64,000 nucleotides of DNA from Margaritifera margaritifera (GCA_029931535.1 JAQPZY010001695.1:6368501-6432500); one strand, 5' to 3'; counted from the first letter of the stretch, positions 53,801-58,155 are shown. Notes: generated by a model not told the origin, from the sequence alone. Program-made: numbers and translations.

Positions 53801-55673
53801 CTATCTATCGATCTAAAATTCTATCTATCTACATGTATCTAGTACCACTTTTCCAGGTTACTGGGCTACATAGTCGATCATATTGATGGACTGATAGAAG
53901 AATGGTACCCAGGACTAACTAGCCTTGACCCCATACTTGGTCGAGAGCTGTTGGAGAGACGAGTGCCCTGCCCACTATGTCCAGGTAGGGGTAGAAAAAA
54001 TTTACCCTGGGCCCATTTAAAATTTTTTATCAGTATATATAAGAATTTAATGGATGCAATAATTACCGTATATACTTGCTTATAAGTTGATTCCAACTGC
54101 AAACTGCACAGACCCAGATCTGCTGTCACATAATGTAATGCAAGATTTGGGTCTGTGCAGTTTGTTAGGAGTAATCAGTAGAACAAACAAGATAGACCTT
54201 GATCTGCCGGTGCATTATGTGGCAGCAGATCAGGGTCTATGTTGTTGCACTTGGACTGGACTTATTAGCGAATGTACACGGTATTGATTTGGGCTCAAAG
54301 ATCAGTGTTACTGTGTCTCAAACAAGGGAAAGAGTTTAGGTGAAATAAATGTAACACCACATAATGGCACCAAACTTTGAAGATGGCTTGCTGAAGGCTG
54401 TTTCCAGTAAAAACATACATGTACTTGGGAACCAGGGAAGCCACTTTCTACATGGTGTTGTCACCCATAGATGCATTTTAGACTTTTGTGTTGTTTTCAT
54501 ATGAACTCTTTCAGTAATCAGAGTACCCTATCATATATCAGTAATCAGAGTACCCTATCATATATCAGTAATCAGAGTACCCTATCATATATCAGTAATC
54601 AGAGTACCCTATCATATATCAGTAATCAGAGTACCCTATCATATATCAGTGATCAGAGTACCCTATCATATATCAGTAATCAGAGTACCCTATCATATAT
54701 CAGTAATCAGAGTACCCTATCATATATCAGTGATCAGAGTACCCTATCATATATCAGTAATCAGAGTACCCTATCATATATCAGTGATCAGAGTACCCTA
54801 TCATATATCAGTAATCAGAGTACCCTATCATATATCAGTAATCAGAGTACCCTATCATATATCAGTGATCAGAGTACCCTATCATATATCAGTAATCAGA
54901 GTACCCTATCATATATCAGTAATCAGAGTACCCTATCATATATCAGTAATCAGAGTACCCTATCATATATCAGTAATCAGAGTACCCTATCATATATCAG
55001 TAATCAGAGTACCCTATCATATATTTTTTTAAAAACTGCCTTCCCTGGATAGGTTGTATGTTTAAATGGAACAGCCCCAATATAGGAAGAAAATAAGCTA
55101 ACAATTATGTGTTAGACAGCCTAAAGGTCAAGGTTACAATAACCCCAATAAAGAGATTGGTTTATACATATAATCTTGGGGTGAAGACTATCTTTTTTCA
55201 ACAAATGACATAAACTGTTTGCCTTTGGGGAAGGGACAGAACTTGTTGCGTGTGGGGTTAAAAAATCAAAGTCAAGGTCAATGTGACCCATTGGTCAATG
55301 CTTTCCAAGTCAGCTTTGCTGTTGCCTACATACAGAACTATTAAAGATGGGGTGGTCATTTACCATTCAGGTTAGTCATGTTATATATGAGGTATATGAT
55401 GAGCAGCTGGATAGATTTGCATGGATGTTTCTGATCCCAAAGCAGGTGCTAAAATCCAGAAATTCAAGGCTAAAACTGCAGCATTGGCAAATATAATTAT
55501 AGTAATATTTATTACAAAAAGAATTTATTTCATTTGAATTAATAGATTGGGACCAGCAGCAGGAAGGAAAGTCTAGCCAGACATTCACCTTAGATGAATT
55601 GATGCACAAATTTAAAAGCGGTGATGAGATCTTATGTCCTCAGCATAAGGGAAATGTGCCAATAGCACAACTG
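4124..55673 (+). CDS. LRRK: LRRK-family Roc-COR protein kinase gene, central part (15 exons)
   Basis: Leucine-rich-repeat kinases are large cytoplasmic and membrane-associated multidomain proteins in which a Ras-like Roc GTPase plus COR dimerisation domain control a Ser/Thr kinase acting on vesicle trafficking. Seen here: 15 exons (4124-4266, 15571-15697, 16872-17001, 22846-22908, 28426-28522, 28973-29027, 35948-36076, 36999-37157, 40722-40840, 43457-43557, 45714-45814, 47079-47150, 48219-48301, 53857-53984, 55546-55673) splice in consistent phase into 545 codons with no stop. That matches the length of a complete Roc-COR module. Roc motifs are P-loop GYGGRGKT, switch DFAGQEEFYSTH and THLD. 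COR landmarks are FLHECGVLLHY, LDPGWLC, KFEIALP, PIGLWSRLIAR, IYWREGIYVEW and YIVDHIDGLIEEWYPGL. A CPLC...CPQH pattern at the end recalls LRRK1. LRR exons (upstream) and kinase and WD40 exons (downstream) are outside the window. Whether this is LRRK1-like, LRRK2-like or a single invertebrate LRRK cannot be settled here. No promoter or polyadenylation site falls in the window. Confidence 0.95.
4447..4858. repeat. 27-bp minisatellite, about 15 copies
   Basis: Core ccagaccaaattaccctggg repeated head to tail, with few substitutions. Lies 180 bases after LRRK exon a. Because 27 is divisible by 3, it is open in several frames on both strands; this is not evidence of coding. Confidence 0.95.
4862..6199. 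other. Intron 1 sequence, no feature apart from a short repeat
   Basis: At 5030-5200 a block with acaccatgcccaaa, caacaagtacc and gttgttgta recurs about three times at 55-60 base spacing. The rest shows nothing recognisable. Confidence 0.55.
6200..8040. repeat. 45-bp minisatellite, about 41 copies
   Basis: Core gtgacctaacagactcaaga followed by gttctctgtttatacatgta. Edges (6200-6370 and 8000-8040) are more diverged than the centre, the usual pattern of unequal exchange. Long open frames on both strands result from the unit length. No start context, splice signal or non-repeat coding sequence supports a protein. Confidence 0.95.
8485..9352. repeat. 29-bp minisatellite with higher-order structure, about 30 copies
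   Basis: Core cagatcattaatacttggtg. Three variable positions (caatcagatc or cagtcaaatc; ggtg or gatg) form a recurring pattern: the same variant order starts at 8687 and again at 8919, 232 bp (8 units) apart. A shorter recurrence starts at 9093. Confidence 0.95.
9563..9676. repeat. 38-bp tandem repeat, 3 copies
   Basis: Three 38-bp units beginning attttctgtg and ending ggccat, just upstream of a SINE fragment. The third unit is the most diverged. Confidence 0.85.
9695..9842 (+). mobile_element. 5'-truncated tRNA-derived SINE
   Basis: Starts inside the tRNA-like head at the B-box-like gggttcgatatg. It continues with a body (ccttgggaaaggcacttatc, tttcctcagcatgat, gccaataatgt) shared with the SINE at 48823-49010, then an A-rich tail. 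The A box is missing. Confidence 0.7.
9927..11580 (+). pseudogene. Degenerate DIRS-like retrotransposon (gag end and reverse transcriptase)
   Basis: DIRS elements move through reverse transcription and a tyrosine recombinase. Seen here: a gag-like piece (HHTIANALTTSCHLDLARQD), then a reverse-transcriptase start (PVIDLT near 10750-10980), a LDNIL segment near 11220 and LGFVVNREKSDL near 11300-11340, where DIRS polymerases have LGFxxNxEKS. Frames shift and stops are frequent, and a 52-bp array interrupts the polymerase. RNase H and recombinase parts were not recognised. Family assignment is by resemblance to the better relic at 24900-27320. Confidence 0.65.
10720..10980. repeat. 52-bp tandem repeat, 5 copies, inside the DIRS polymerase
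   Basis: Units begin cttatcctggtgccaaaagt and end gtgattgacttga, nearly identical. The unit includes the codons for PVIDLT of the polymerase, so the array amplified part of the retroelement's own coding sequence. Confidence 0.92.
11719..11990. repeat. Diverged direct duplication upstream of a hAT relic
   Basis: Two related blocks (about 11719-11820 and 11880-11990) share attgattatggttgg and agagctcaa and similar spacing. They lie just before the hAT transposase start and may be part of that element's 5' region. Confidence 0.6.
12037..14114 (+). pseudogene. Decayed hAT transposase (ZNF862/KIAA1586-like), two exons
   Basis: hAT transposases cut and paste with an RNase-H-like core and dimerise through a C-terminal helix bundle. 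An ATG at 12037 opens MSKRTLSPNAK, then stops and shifts follow. A finger remnant near 12170-12250 (ADFKVCYCGKND) precedes an open stretch at 12271-12522 with KVTHAKLLFAYFIAEQYLPF. A further frame at 12536-12730 contains FAIFIDKSNDQGDNK, the first catalytic-core segment. A donor (gtaagt at 12728) and acceptor (tattgcag, ending 13460) define an intron. The second exon ends in the dimerisation motif (TLPHSNADTARTFSI near 13680-13725). The terminal motif tcacatgtatg is at 14104-14114. The left end was not found. Confidence 0.75.
14115..15570. other. Intron 1 distal part
   Basis: A direct duplication of about 125 bp (around 14480-14600 and 14606-14730) shares aatctcaggcccacttgggt-like sequence and gtagagtttgatccaatgag. 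A second near-identical repeat, taatctgcatatcgatgttc, occurs at about 14887 and 14938. No coding. Confidence 0.7.
15571..15697 (+). CDS. LRRK: LRRK exon b: Roc switch II
   Basis: Acceptor attaacacag ends at 15570 and donor gtaagt begins at 15698. The first base completes Lys from the previous exon and the exon ends in phase 0. It encodes YERQVEDKWGKVVYTLNTW then DFAGQEEFYSTHQCYLSNRA. DxxG (DFAG) is at 15629-15640. The Gln after it sits where Ras has its catalytic Gln, whereas human LRRK2 has Arg there (known from the family). Confidence 0.95.
15698..16871. other. Intron 2
   Basis: The open frame running on from exon b to 16092 is Phe/Ile/Leu-rich intron sequence, not a protein extension. Splicing at 15698 is supported by the match of exon c. 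Confidence 0.75.
16872..17001 (+). CDS. LRRK: LRRK exon c: Roc G4 motif
   Basis: Acceptor accttccag ends at 16871 and donor gtgagt begins at 17002. Phase 0 in, phase 1 out. It encodes VVFSLNRDMPDIDLLKSWL, SSIHSRAPGCPVLVVGTHLD and KLSE. THLD at 16977-16988 is the LRRK version of the N/TKxD base-recognition motif. The Arg codon at 16944-16946 lines up with human LRRK2 Arg1441. Confidence 0.95.
17455..17895. repeat. AT-rich tandem repeat, period about 20-23 bp
   Basis: Irregular repeats of gtgtattagtattagtatgt with 6-bp internal slippage of ttagta. Unit length varies, so copy number is uncertain. Confidence 0.85.
18576..18778 (+). mobile_element. Double-hairpin MITE, copy 1
   Basis: Flanked by TA on both sides. 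Ends ccatatatactcacatat and gcgagtgtatatgg are inverted repeats. Inside are two stem-loops, one around agacccagatctg and one around agaccctgacctg, each with its reverse complement about 15 bases on. No coding capacity. Confidence 0.9.
18795..19357. repeat. 41-bp minisatellite, about 14 copies
   Basis: Core ctagtgtcccataaataggt followed by gactctaaactagctgg. Units are fairly diverged, with some 2-4 base deletions. Confidence 0.93.
19745..19956 (-). mobile_element. Double-hairpin MITE, copy 2 (opposite orientation)
   Basis: TA-flanked. Same structure as copy 1, but the agaccctgatc stem comes before the agacccagat stem, so it is inserted in the other orientation. Confidence 0.88.
20015..20470. 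repeat. 31-bp minisatellite, about 14 copies
   Basis: Core ttcattcagtcactcatttt followed by aattaattcta, with occasional extra ttcattta insertions. Confidence 0.94.
20660..21970. repeat. 31-bp minisatellite, about 40 copies
   Basis: Core cagagacatgattcacagac followed by tgagtgttatt or tgagcattatt. Many units lack 4-8 bases, so the array is older or slips more than its neighbours. Confidence 0.94.
22105..22610. repeat. 33-bp minisatellite, about 14 copies
   Basis: Core acaagatcagaattttcaac followed by acatatggtatat. The central units carry tttgcaac instead of ttttcaac, a block variant. The last two units (after 22520) are interrupted by an unrelated stretch that is itself repeated. Confidence 0.94.
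22846..22908 (+). CDS. LRRK: LRRK exon d: short Roc exon
   Basis: Sixty-three bases between acceptor ttctttgtag (ends 22845) and donor gtaggg (22909). Phase 1 in and out. Encodes SERANINRRVHDKLTEVIDK then P, the Roc helix after THLD. Assigned mainly because its phase and position fit both neighbours. Confidence 0.88.
23140..23262. repeat. 32-bp tandem repeat within hAT copy A, about 4 copies
   Basis: Repeats of cctgtaacctgtataaatag tcaacagtcatg. The related element at 55857 has only one copy (gtaacctgtataaacag), so the expansion happened in this copy. Confidence 0.85.
23861..24119 (+). mobile_element. tRNA-derived SINE with 15-bp target duplication
   Basis: The 259-bp insert is flanked by a perfect 15-bp direct repeat, ctggaatgtatgatg, at 23846-23860 and 24120-24134. 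The head has an A-box-like tggtcgactgg and a B-box-like gagttcgggtctc, typical of a polymerase III promoter taken from a tRNA. The body and 3' end (gttgttaaaccccaca) look LINE-derived. It is not a functional tRNA. It may belong to a mollusc SINE superfamily, which is an inference. Confidence 0.88.
24303..24570. repeat. About 60-bp imperfect repeat, 4-5 copies, in the DIRS leader/gag region
   Basis: Repeats of gcccttaggggcccagaaga then ctccttgatcccaggaggg, with variable spacing. Lies just upstream of the DIRS polymerase relic and may be part of its first reading frame. Confidence 0.75.
24900..27320 (+). pseudogene. DIRS-like retrotransposon relic: reverse transcriptase, RNase H, tyrosine recombinase
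   Basis: Domains in order, in shifting frames. Reverse transcriptase 24900-25290: ALPYGLSSNPRAFTRVMGV, then ILQYFIDWLIHNGLL where the catalytic DD is expected but Ile-Asp is read, then GLIPNFEKSELIPSQDFIYV. RNase H 25500-25900: LFMDASHSGWDTHL and VMVFSDNMLVVAYLRQQGGT. A segment at 25889-26167 contains NNKLQFYVSPVPDQRAWTVD. Tyrosine recombinase 26334-27240: SVSAIKEYRATLSN at the N-terminus and AHEV, then FWRSHTTFSSFYLRSL at the C-terminus. Stops and frameshifts occur in every domain, so it is inactive. The order RT-RH-YR with no integrase or protease identifies DIRS-type elements. Confidence 0.85.
27403..27730 (+). other. Probable DIRS 3' non-coding region
   Basis: Holds a (TG)n run (about 27440-27460) and a G+C-richer stretch. 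Two sequences resemble the unit of the next array: taatagtgataggtattgta at 27407 and caatagtgagaggtagtgta at 27737. No coding seen. Confidence 0.5.
27725..28012 (+). repeat. 28-bp minisatellite carrying a perfect 5' splice-site motif in each unit
   Basis: About ten units of tattacatatgcaatagtg plus acaggtaag. CAGGTAAGTAT occurs at 27774, 27802, 27830, 27858, 27886, 27914, 27942 and 27970. A degraded version is at 27998, and another near 27747. The motif is in the sense orientation of the LRRK transcript, in intron 4. Confidence 0.95.
28426..28522 (+). CDS. LRRK: LRRK exon e: end of Roc
   Basis: Acceptor cttttcaag ends at 28425 and donor gtaagt begins at 28523. Phase 1 in, phase 2 out. Encodes GFPSIINTALVDCTSENPQM then DKLRNLIKDTVDG. 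This corresponds to the family's GFP...-x-V-x-AT/CTSE...L-x-x-I stretch with the G5-like region. It lies 413 bases after the 28-bp array that carries splice-donor-like motifs. Confidence 0.93.
28530..28690. repeat. 30-bp tandem repeat, 5 copies, just after LRRK exon e
   Basis: Units of gaatgaaaacttgtgctgga then ttatattaat or ggatattaat. The array starts about 8 bases after the donor of exon e and fills much of the short intron 5. Confidence 0.92.
28973..29027 (+). CDS. LRRK: LRRK exon f: Roc-COR linker
   Basis: Acceptor tttcacttcag ends at 28972. Encodes YKIRNVPVMGALIPASYV, matching the family's GxLIPxSYxxL segment. The donor must be gttggt at 29028, because the next exon is open only when entered in phase 0 and the better-looking gtattt 4 bases later would cause a stop. 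The exact 3' edge therefore rests on a weak donor. Confidence 0.88.
29065..29153. repeat. (CT)n microsatellite
   Basis: Nearly pure CT dinucleotide run of about 88 bases, 38 bases after exon f. Confidence 0.98.
29282..29489 (+). mobile_element. Double-hairpin MITE, copy 3
   Basis: Preceded by TA. Ends ctatatatactcccttata and tatagacgagtatatatg. Both internal stems are intact (acagacccagatctg and agaccctgatctg). The right-hand TA is mutated. Confidence 0.87.
29630..31540. repeat. 49-bp minisatellite, 39 copies
   Basis: Core gtcaagtcataatgtatagg followed by tctcagatggtatggacatt. Length 1911 bp is exactly 39 units. Variants cluster: units with gtccagtcataacg occur almost only between about 30797 and 31080. 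Confidence 0.97.
31541..31940. other. Spacer between the 49-bp and 63-bp arrays
   Basis: About 400 bases of non-repetitive intron sequence. No motif recognised. Confidence 0.7.
31941..34372. repeat. 63-bp minisatellite, about 39 copies
   Basis: Core cttagtcagtgtcatcttga with ggcattagcactctttgtga. The left third has many 1-10 base gaps. The right part (33250-34130) is cleaner and therefore open for about 290 codons, an artefact of the 63-bp period. A run of units with gcagttttgtgaactatg at 34105-34315 marks a recent local expansion. Confidence 0.97.
34490..34680. repeat. 93-bp direct duplication, 2 copies plus a stub
   Basis: catgcttttatgagtatatt recurs at 93-bp spacing (34491, 34584, stub at 34677), separated by ctttcaacttgaaaacaact. 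Confidence 0.9.
35344..35563 (+). mobile_element. Double-hairpin MITE, copy 4
   Basis: TA-flanked at both ends. Termini ccatatatactcgcgtataa and tatacacgagtatatacag. Both stems intact and nearly perfect. Confidence 0.9.
35862..35918. repeat. (TTA)n microsatellite
   Basis: Interrupted TTA/TTAATA run, about 25 bases upstream of the acceptor of exon g. Confidence 0.95.
35948..36076 (+). CDS. LRRK: LRRK exon g: start of COR-A
   Basis: Acceptor cttttgtttcag ends at 35947 and donor gtgaga begins at 36077. Phase 0 in and out, 43 codons. Encodes TLADLLLEEAQKPHNSFPVM then RRTRLVKVVQTADLDLDEEE and LDQ, an acidic helix typical of early COR. Confidence 0.92.
36999..37157 (+). CDS. LRRK: LRRK exon h: COR-A core
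   Basis: Acceptor cattcttgtag ends at 36998 and donor gtcagt begins at 37158. Phase 0 both ends, 53 codons. Contains AVRFLHECGVLLHYED, LQLRDFYFLDPGWLCRMMAQ and VITVHQINPFIGPDG. These are the most recognisable COR-A signatures (FLxExGxLLHF, LYFxxPxWLCxxMAQ). Confidence 0.95.
37158..39175. other. Intron 8, first part
   Basis: Short frames only (for example 38371-38577, Lys-rich, no family recognised). Nothing else supported. Confidence 0.6.
39176..39358 (+). mobile_element. Double-hairpin MITE, copy 5 (left end lost)
   Basis: Begins inside the first stem (ccaaactgcatagaccca) with no left terminus. Right terminus tatacacgagtttatacgg followed by TA is intact. Confidence 0.85.
39565..40170. repeat. 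43-bp minisatellite, 14 copies, each unit self-complementary
   Basis: Core catgatattatttctacgat plus atcataagatatagtataaa. Within each unit atgatat and atatcat can pair across a 10-base loop. Very low divergence suggests recent amplification. Confidence 0.96.
40493..40708 (+). mobile_element. Double-hairpin MITE, copy 6, touching the acceptor of LRRK exon i
   Basis: TA-flanked, both stems intact. The right end lies 13 bases before exon i at 40722, so the likely branch-point region of this acceptor is inside the element. Confidence 0.9.
40722..40840 (+). CDS. LRRK: LRRK exon i: COR-A, flanked on both sides by repeats
   Basis: Acceptor tgtattttcag ends at 40721 and donor gtatga begins at 40841. 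Phase 0 in, phase 2 out. Encodes TMKKDDIKLLFKGKGVNNQK, DGQYTFPPDMIPQYLKLLE and the start of K. A double-hairpin MITE ends 13 bases before the exon and a GATA-type repeat starts about 5 bases after it. Confidence 0.92.
40846..41072. repeat. GATA/GATG-type repeat starting at the donor of LRRK exon i
   Basis: Variable repeats of gatggatagatagatatatg. The first units overlap the intronic side of the splice donor (gtatgatggatgg). Confidence 0.96.
41220..42960 (+). repeat. Old long-period repeat field
   Basis: The block gaatcatgaaacttggtgag, ggatgcatcttgatgagta, accctcatcacaaaa, gtcactatgacccatatttc and cttcactgactttggtta recurs in degraded form roughly every 130-300 bases (near 41500, 41640, 41800, 41930, 42070, 42280, 42590). 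The first 350 bases match 3500-3850. No protein is coded. It appears to be an interspersed repeat with internally repeated structure. Confidence 0.75.
43457..43557 (+). CDS. LRRK: LRRK exon j: COR-A/COR-B junction
   Basis: Acceptor cttctttcag ends at 43456 and donor gtagac begins at 43558. Phase 2 in, phase 1 out. Encodes KFEIALPHAEKELLIPCRLP then KERPTINLPVQRKN, the family's KFxIALP...YLLPxxLP segment. Confidence 0.94.
43975..45140 (+). pseudogene. LINE reverse-transcriptase relic (jockey/CR1-like)
   Basis: Non-LTR retrotransposon polymerase, 5'-truncated. It starts near the palm motif FVLDFEKAFDTVPHEFL, then GVPQGRVLGPLVF in another frame, then HLFADDCVCY, the catalytic FADD box. It continues in the open stretch 44344-44793 with ELRQWARKWGMQFQPKKCNI and YLGVRITSNLKWN, and in broken frames to FSPNNHRLEF near 45030. 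Frameshifts before and after the FADD box, one of them caused by a tandem repeat, make it inactive. The exact clade is uncertain. Confidence 0.88.
44276..44391. repeat. 19-bp tandem repeat, about 6 copies, at the LINE FADD codons
   Basis: Units of agatgactgtgtatgctac, the codons of DDCVCY. One unit is shortened. Nineteen is not a multiple of 3, so the array itself breaks the reading frame. Confidence 0.95.
45714..45814 (+). CDS. LRRK: LRRK exon k: COR-B
   Basis: Acceptor aatttccag ends at 45713 and donor gtaaat begins at 45815. Phase 1 in, phase 0 out. Encodes EKIFRYYCVPYTPIGLWSRL then IARMIALADNFGLQ, matching the P-x-GFWxRLIxR signature of COR-B. The second Tyr of RYYCVPY lines up with human LRRK2 Tyr1699 in my alignment from memory. 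Confidence 0.95.
45839..45858. repeat. G-run beside a T-run
   Basis: About 18 consecutive G after 12 T, 25 bases after the donor of exon k. Length in the assembly may be unreliable. Confidence 0.8.
46693..47020. repeat. 46-bp minisatellite, 7 copies
   Basis: Core aattatgacactttataatt followed by tcctctgtatatcttttaca. It ends about 58 bases before exon l. Confidence 0.95.
47079..47150 (+). CDS. LRRK: LRRK exon l: COR-B
   Basis: Acceptor ttttttttag ends at 47078 and donor gtaagt begins at 47151. Phase 0 both ends, 24 codons. Encodes SLLNLPHNSSK then IYWREGIYVEWAN, the YWxxGIYxxW signature. A double-hairpin MITE starts 23 bases after the donor. Confidence 0.94.
47174..47458 (-). mobile_element. 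Double-hairpin MITE, copy 7, expanded to three hairpins
   Basis: TA-flanked. The agaccctgatctg stem-loop and its spacer are present twice, followed by the agatccagatctg stem. This makes 285 bp against about 215 bp for other copies. Starts 23 bases after the donor of exon l. Confidence 0.9.
47826..47900. repeat. 34-bp direct duplication
   Basis: tcgtattagtgtaggggaag followed by ggtaggtaattctt, present twice. Confidence 0.85.
48219..48301 (+). CDS. LRRK: LRRK exon m: COR-B
   Basis: Acceptor ctatttttacag ends at 48218 and donor gtaaga begins at 48302. Phase 0 in, phase 2 out. Encodes VTFFLIEAHEGEYDEIHLTV then PATRKGT and the first bases of Met, matching the region before VVDHIDSL in LRRK2. Confidence 0.93.
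48823..49010 (+). mobile_element. Full-length tRNA-derived SINE
   Basis: The head has an A-box-like tggttcagttggtagagc and a B-box-like gggttcaataac at tRNA spacing. The body (ggtgtcactgggaaagacat, tttcctcagcatgat, gccaataatgtgtt) is shared with 9695-9842. A-rich tail. Anticodon-arm pairing and the acceptor stem are not those of a working tRNA. A target duplication was not identified. Confidence 0.8.
49050..49705. repeat. 30-bp minisatellite, about 22 copies
   Basis: Core cagtagatacagatccatgt followed by tttgacacag. It begins about 40 bases after the SINE tail. Open in several frames because of the unit length; no other support for coding. Confidence 0.96.
49710..51590. other. Intron 13, middle part
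   Basis: Apart from the 32-bp repeat, only a small duplication ttgtggtacatcaggacatt near 50720-50760. No coding. Confidence 0.6.
50078..50275. repeat. About 32-bp tandem repeat, 6 diverged copies, plus a fragment at 50960-51010
   Basis: Core ccatggtctaaaaacattaa followed by caccatgtgtta. A further isolated pair occurs near 50965-51008. Confidence 0.88.
51597..52040. repeat. 51-bp minisatellite, about 9 copies
   Basis: Core cactcatgtcccaaatagac followed by tcatccaaaatcaggccttc. Nearly identical units, open in two frames on opposite strands because of the period. Confidence 0.96.
52060..53856. other. Intron 13, last part
   Basis: No coding found. A short CTAT repeat (about 53790-53840) lies directly before the pyrimidine-rich acceptor of exon n. 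Confidence 0.6.
52280..52320. repeat. (TC)n microsatellite
   Basis: Short TC dinucleotide run with ccctctccc interruptions. Confidence 0.95.
53857..53984 (+). CDS. LRRK: LRRK exon n: end of COR-B
   Basis: Acceptor acttttccag ends at 53856 and donor gtaggg begins at 53985. Phase 2 in, phase 1 out. Encodes LLGYIVDHIDGLIEEWYPGL, TSLDPILGRELLERR and VPCPLCP. The VDHIDxLIxEWxPGL block is diagnostic of LRRK proteins. The Cys pair (53969-53971 and 53978-53980) resembles the CPVC of LRRK1. Confidence 0.95.
54066..54281 (+). mobile_element. Double-hairpin MITE, copy 8
   Basis: TA-flanked. Left terminus ccgtatatacttgcttataa, right terminus diverged (gcgaatgtacacgg). Both stems present, the first with several mismatches. 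Confidence 0.9.
54508..55025. repeat. 27-bp minisatellite, 19 copies
   Basis: Core cagtaatcagagtaccctat followed by catatat. The only variant is gtaatc or gtgatc. Extremely homogeneous, so recent. It continues into a T-run and ends about 520 bases before exon o. Confidence 0.97.
55546..55673 (+). CDS. LRRK: LRRK exon o: COR-kinase linker
   Basis: Acceptor tttgaattaatag ends at 55545 and donor gtaaca begins at 55674. Phase 1 in, phase 0 out. Encodes DWDQQQEGKSSQTFTLDELM, HKFKSGDEILCPQHKGNVPI and AQL. Cys and His of CPQH are at 55635-55637 and 55644-55646. The following kinase-proximal exon was not found before 64000. Confidence 0.92.
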
Positions 55674-55722
55674 GTAACAATTACACTTAATTCATTAACT
55701 TCTTTATCTCTTTTCTCTCTCA

Positions 55723-57134
55723 CACCTGCCAGATCACATATAAAAAGATGATTTTTGACTCCCAAACCCCGGTCGTGTTTCTCAAAACGCAATTTACAGT
55801 AAATATTATGAAAAAAGAGAGAGAGGTGGAGACATTTCTTGACATCGTGATGTATGCCCGTAATCTGTAACCTGTATAAACAGTAAATAGTTGTGAATCA
55901 CATAGTTTCATGCTTAATGCTATAACCCATTGGCAGATTATACAATTAATTGTCATAGAGGCAATTATAAGGTACAGATGGTCAGAGATAAACAACCAAC
56001 ACTTCAAAGAGTTCTTAATTGATTGATAATAGCTAAGGTGAATTTGTGTTTGATATTCTTTGGAGCACTGCTATGGGAGAGCCCATTAGGCTAATATGCA
56101 TAGATAAATTACACAAAGTGGAACAACCCAATTCACTTGAAGTTTGGTAAGTTAGAGATGCATGTTAAGAAACAAAAGTTATTACACTTTCGTTGTCTTT
56201 AATGATAATGTTTAGACCATTTTAATTAAAGATTATTAGCTAGTTCATGATGAGCAGCAATGTTTCTTTAAAGTCAGATTTTACTCGATACATACAATAC
56301 AAATTGTGATTATTTTGATACTTGCAATGGTAAAGCTTGCAGTGTGCAGGTGCGATTCATGCTTGAAGCCAACTGCTAATACTTGCGGAAGGATGAGCCA
56401 TCTGTGAAGCAAGTAAAGCCAAGTAAAACTTAATTTTCAGAACTCCTTATTGACAGAGTTTGACTTTATGAAGCTCATCCACAAGGGGGAGCATTTTATA
56501 TTTTTCATATACTGCAAACACCGTATGGAATTAGTCATTCTGGAATAATATATATGACATCTGTCAACATAGCATTACTGCCCTGCATTGGGGCAGATGC
56601 CAAAAAAGCAGTCTGAATGCTCAGAAGAATTCAACAAGATCTTCAGGGAAGTTTAAACAACAGTACCATCCAGTCTCTAATGAGAGCATCGATGAACAGT
56701 AATGACACTTACATCACCTTCAAACACTCCAGTGAACTGTTGAGAGCAGCAAAGTCAGCAATTACAAGTTAATACATATACTGTATTCCACAGTCCAATG
56801 GATTTTAAAGACAGAAACTTGTATTTATTTTATTCAATGTCTGTGTGGTTGTGCTAAGGTGTGTGTGTGTTGATGATATATGACATGCTAAGTCTACCAG
56901 CTATTTTTGGTTTGGAAGTGTATCCATTGCTTCAGAGAAAACATATATGTTATTTTCTTTTATTTAGATTTGAATTTCCATTCATTTTCTATAGGCTTAT
57001 ATAAAAAAATAACTTATTTTCAATTGTACAACATGGCTTATTTGGGTCACTCACACTTACCCCATTTGGGACCACAAAACAACTTTTTTGAGTCTGAAAA
57101 AAAAAACCATTACTGTCTTGAAGATTGGCAGGTA
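55723..57134 (+). mobile_element. hAT-derived element, copy B
   Basis: Left end acacctgccag and right end tggcaggta form short inverted repeats. Homologous in order to copies A (22985) and C (60747, opposite strand), including tgtgagagccca-like, gatgcatgtt and gctaagtctacca blocks. It keeps a transposase C-terminal remnant at 56575-56770. Target duplication not resolved. Confidence 0.7.
56575..56770 (+). pseudogene. hAT transposase dimerisation-domain remnant (copy B)
   Basis: Reads GADAKKAV, a stop, then MLRRIQQDLQGSLNNSTIQS and LMRASMNSNDTYITFKHSSE. The NADxERSFSMLRKIQ motif is degraded (NADAER is now ADAKKA) and interrupted by a stop. Matches 61190-61378 on the other strand. Confidence 0.75.
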
Positions 57135-58155
57135 CAGTGAAACTCTGCTATAGCATGATAATCAGGGTCCACAGCACCATCGTGCTACGTACCATATCAT
57201 GCTCTAGCCAGACAAGTCAGTTAGCTGAACAAAAAGATGCATGCTTATCCCCTAAGGACTACAAAAGAGGGGGGGGGGGGGGGTAATAGGAGTAGGCACC
57301 AAACTATGTGTTTCATTGGCACAGTTACCATCTTAAATCGATGCATATTAAATGAGAAATAGTGAAATAGAGATTTATATTTAATATTTTACTTCATTCA
57401 GAGAACCACTTTGACACCTATTTTGAAGACTACAGCAAGAATACGGTAATTGTTAATGAACAATGGGGTCATTTTATAGGGAATAGATGATATTTTTAAT
57501 TTGTCAATTGATTGCATGACGATTGTCTGACAACACTGCCAAGCCACGTGTGCATGTTGGTAGCTTTTTCTTGTTTTTATAAATCATTGCCCTATTATTT
57601 GAACAACCTTTAGCTGTGAGATTGACTTTGATGATTAGCAATTACTTAAATTTATTGATTTATAAATTTGGATGAGAATCTTTTTTTCAACCACCCATTG
57701 TTTGGTGCTTGGTTGTGTATTCCAGTTGAACGAGCAATGATTGTGCACAGATTGCATTGAAGACAAATACAAAGAAGACTGAATGGCTTTATTGTTCACA
57801 GTTCAATAATAATAAGATAACCCTTAACAGCTTTTTAATGAGCTGACGTCTTTCAAAAATAAACTTAGATCAGAGTGCACTGGTTGACTATTGACACAGT
57901 TGAAATGAACATTCACAAATAGAAACGTTTAACATCTTTATTCATATAAAGAAAAAATGCAATAAGACACTTTTTTCTTAAAGAATACAACACATCTTGC
58001 AAATTATTAAATCAAACTCTTGTTTATTTTGGCACAAAACTTTTCAGTACTACAAGAAATTGGTGAAATTATTGTAAAATTGCAGAAGTCATGCCACGAT
58101 TGTGTTATATCCAAACATGTTATAACGAAACATGTTATAGTGAAATTTCACACTG
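57135..58155. mobile_element. Possible DNA-transposon remnant with CAGTGAAA ends
   Basis: Left cagtgaaactctgctatagc and right tatagtgaaatttcacactg are imperfectly inverted. Neither a target duplication nor a coding frame was found, and the left edge abuts hAT copy B. Weak call. Confidence 0.3.
57268..57282. repeat. G-run
   Basis: About 15 consecutive G. No associated element edge was recognised. Confidence 0.8.

Noticed and set aside
54471..55052. 193-codon frame of a 9-residue repeat (NQSTLSYIS)
   Set aside because: 27-bp minisatellite with almost no divergence and two overlapping open frames.
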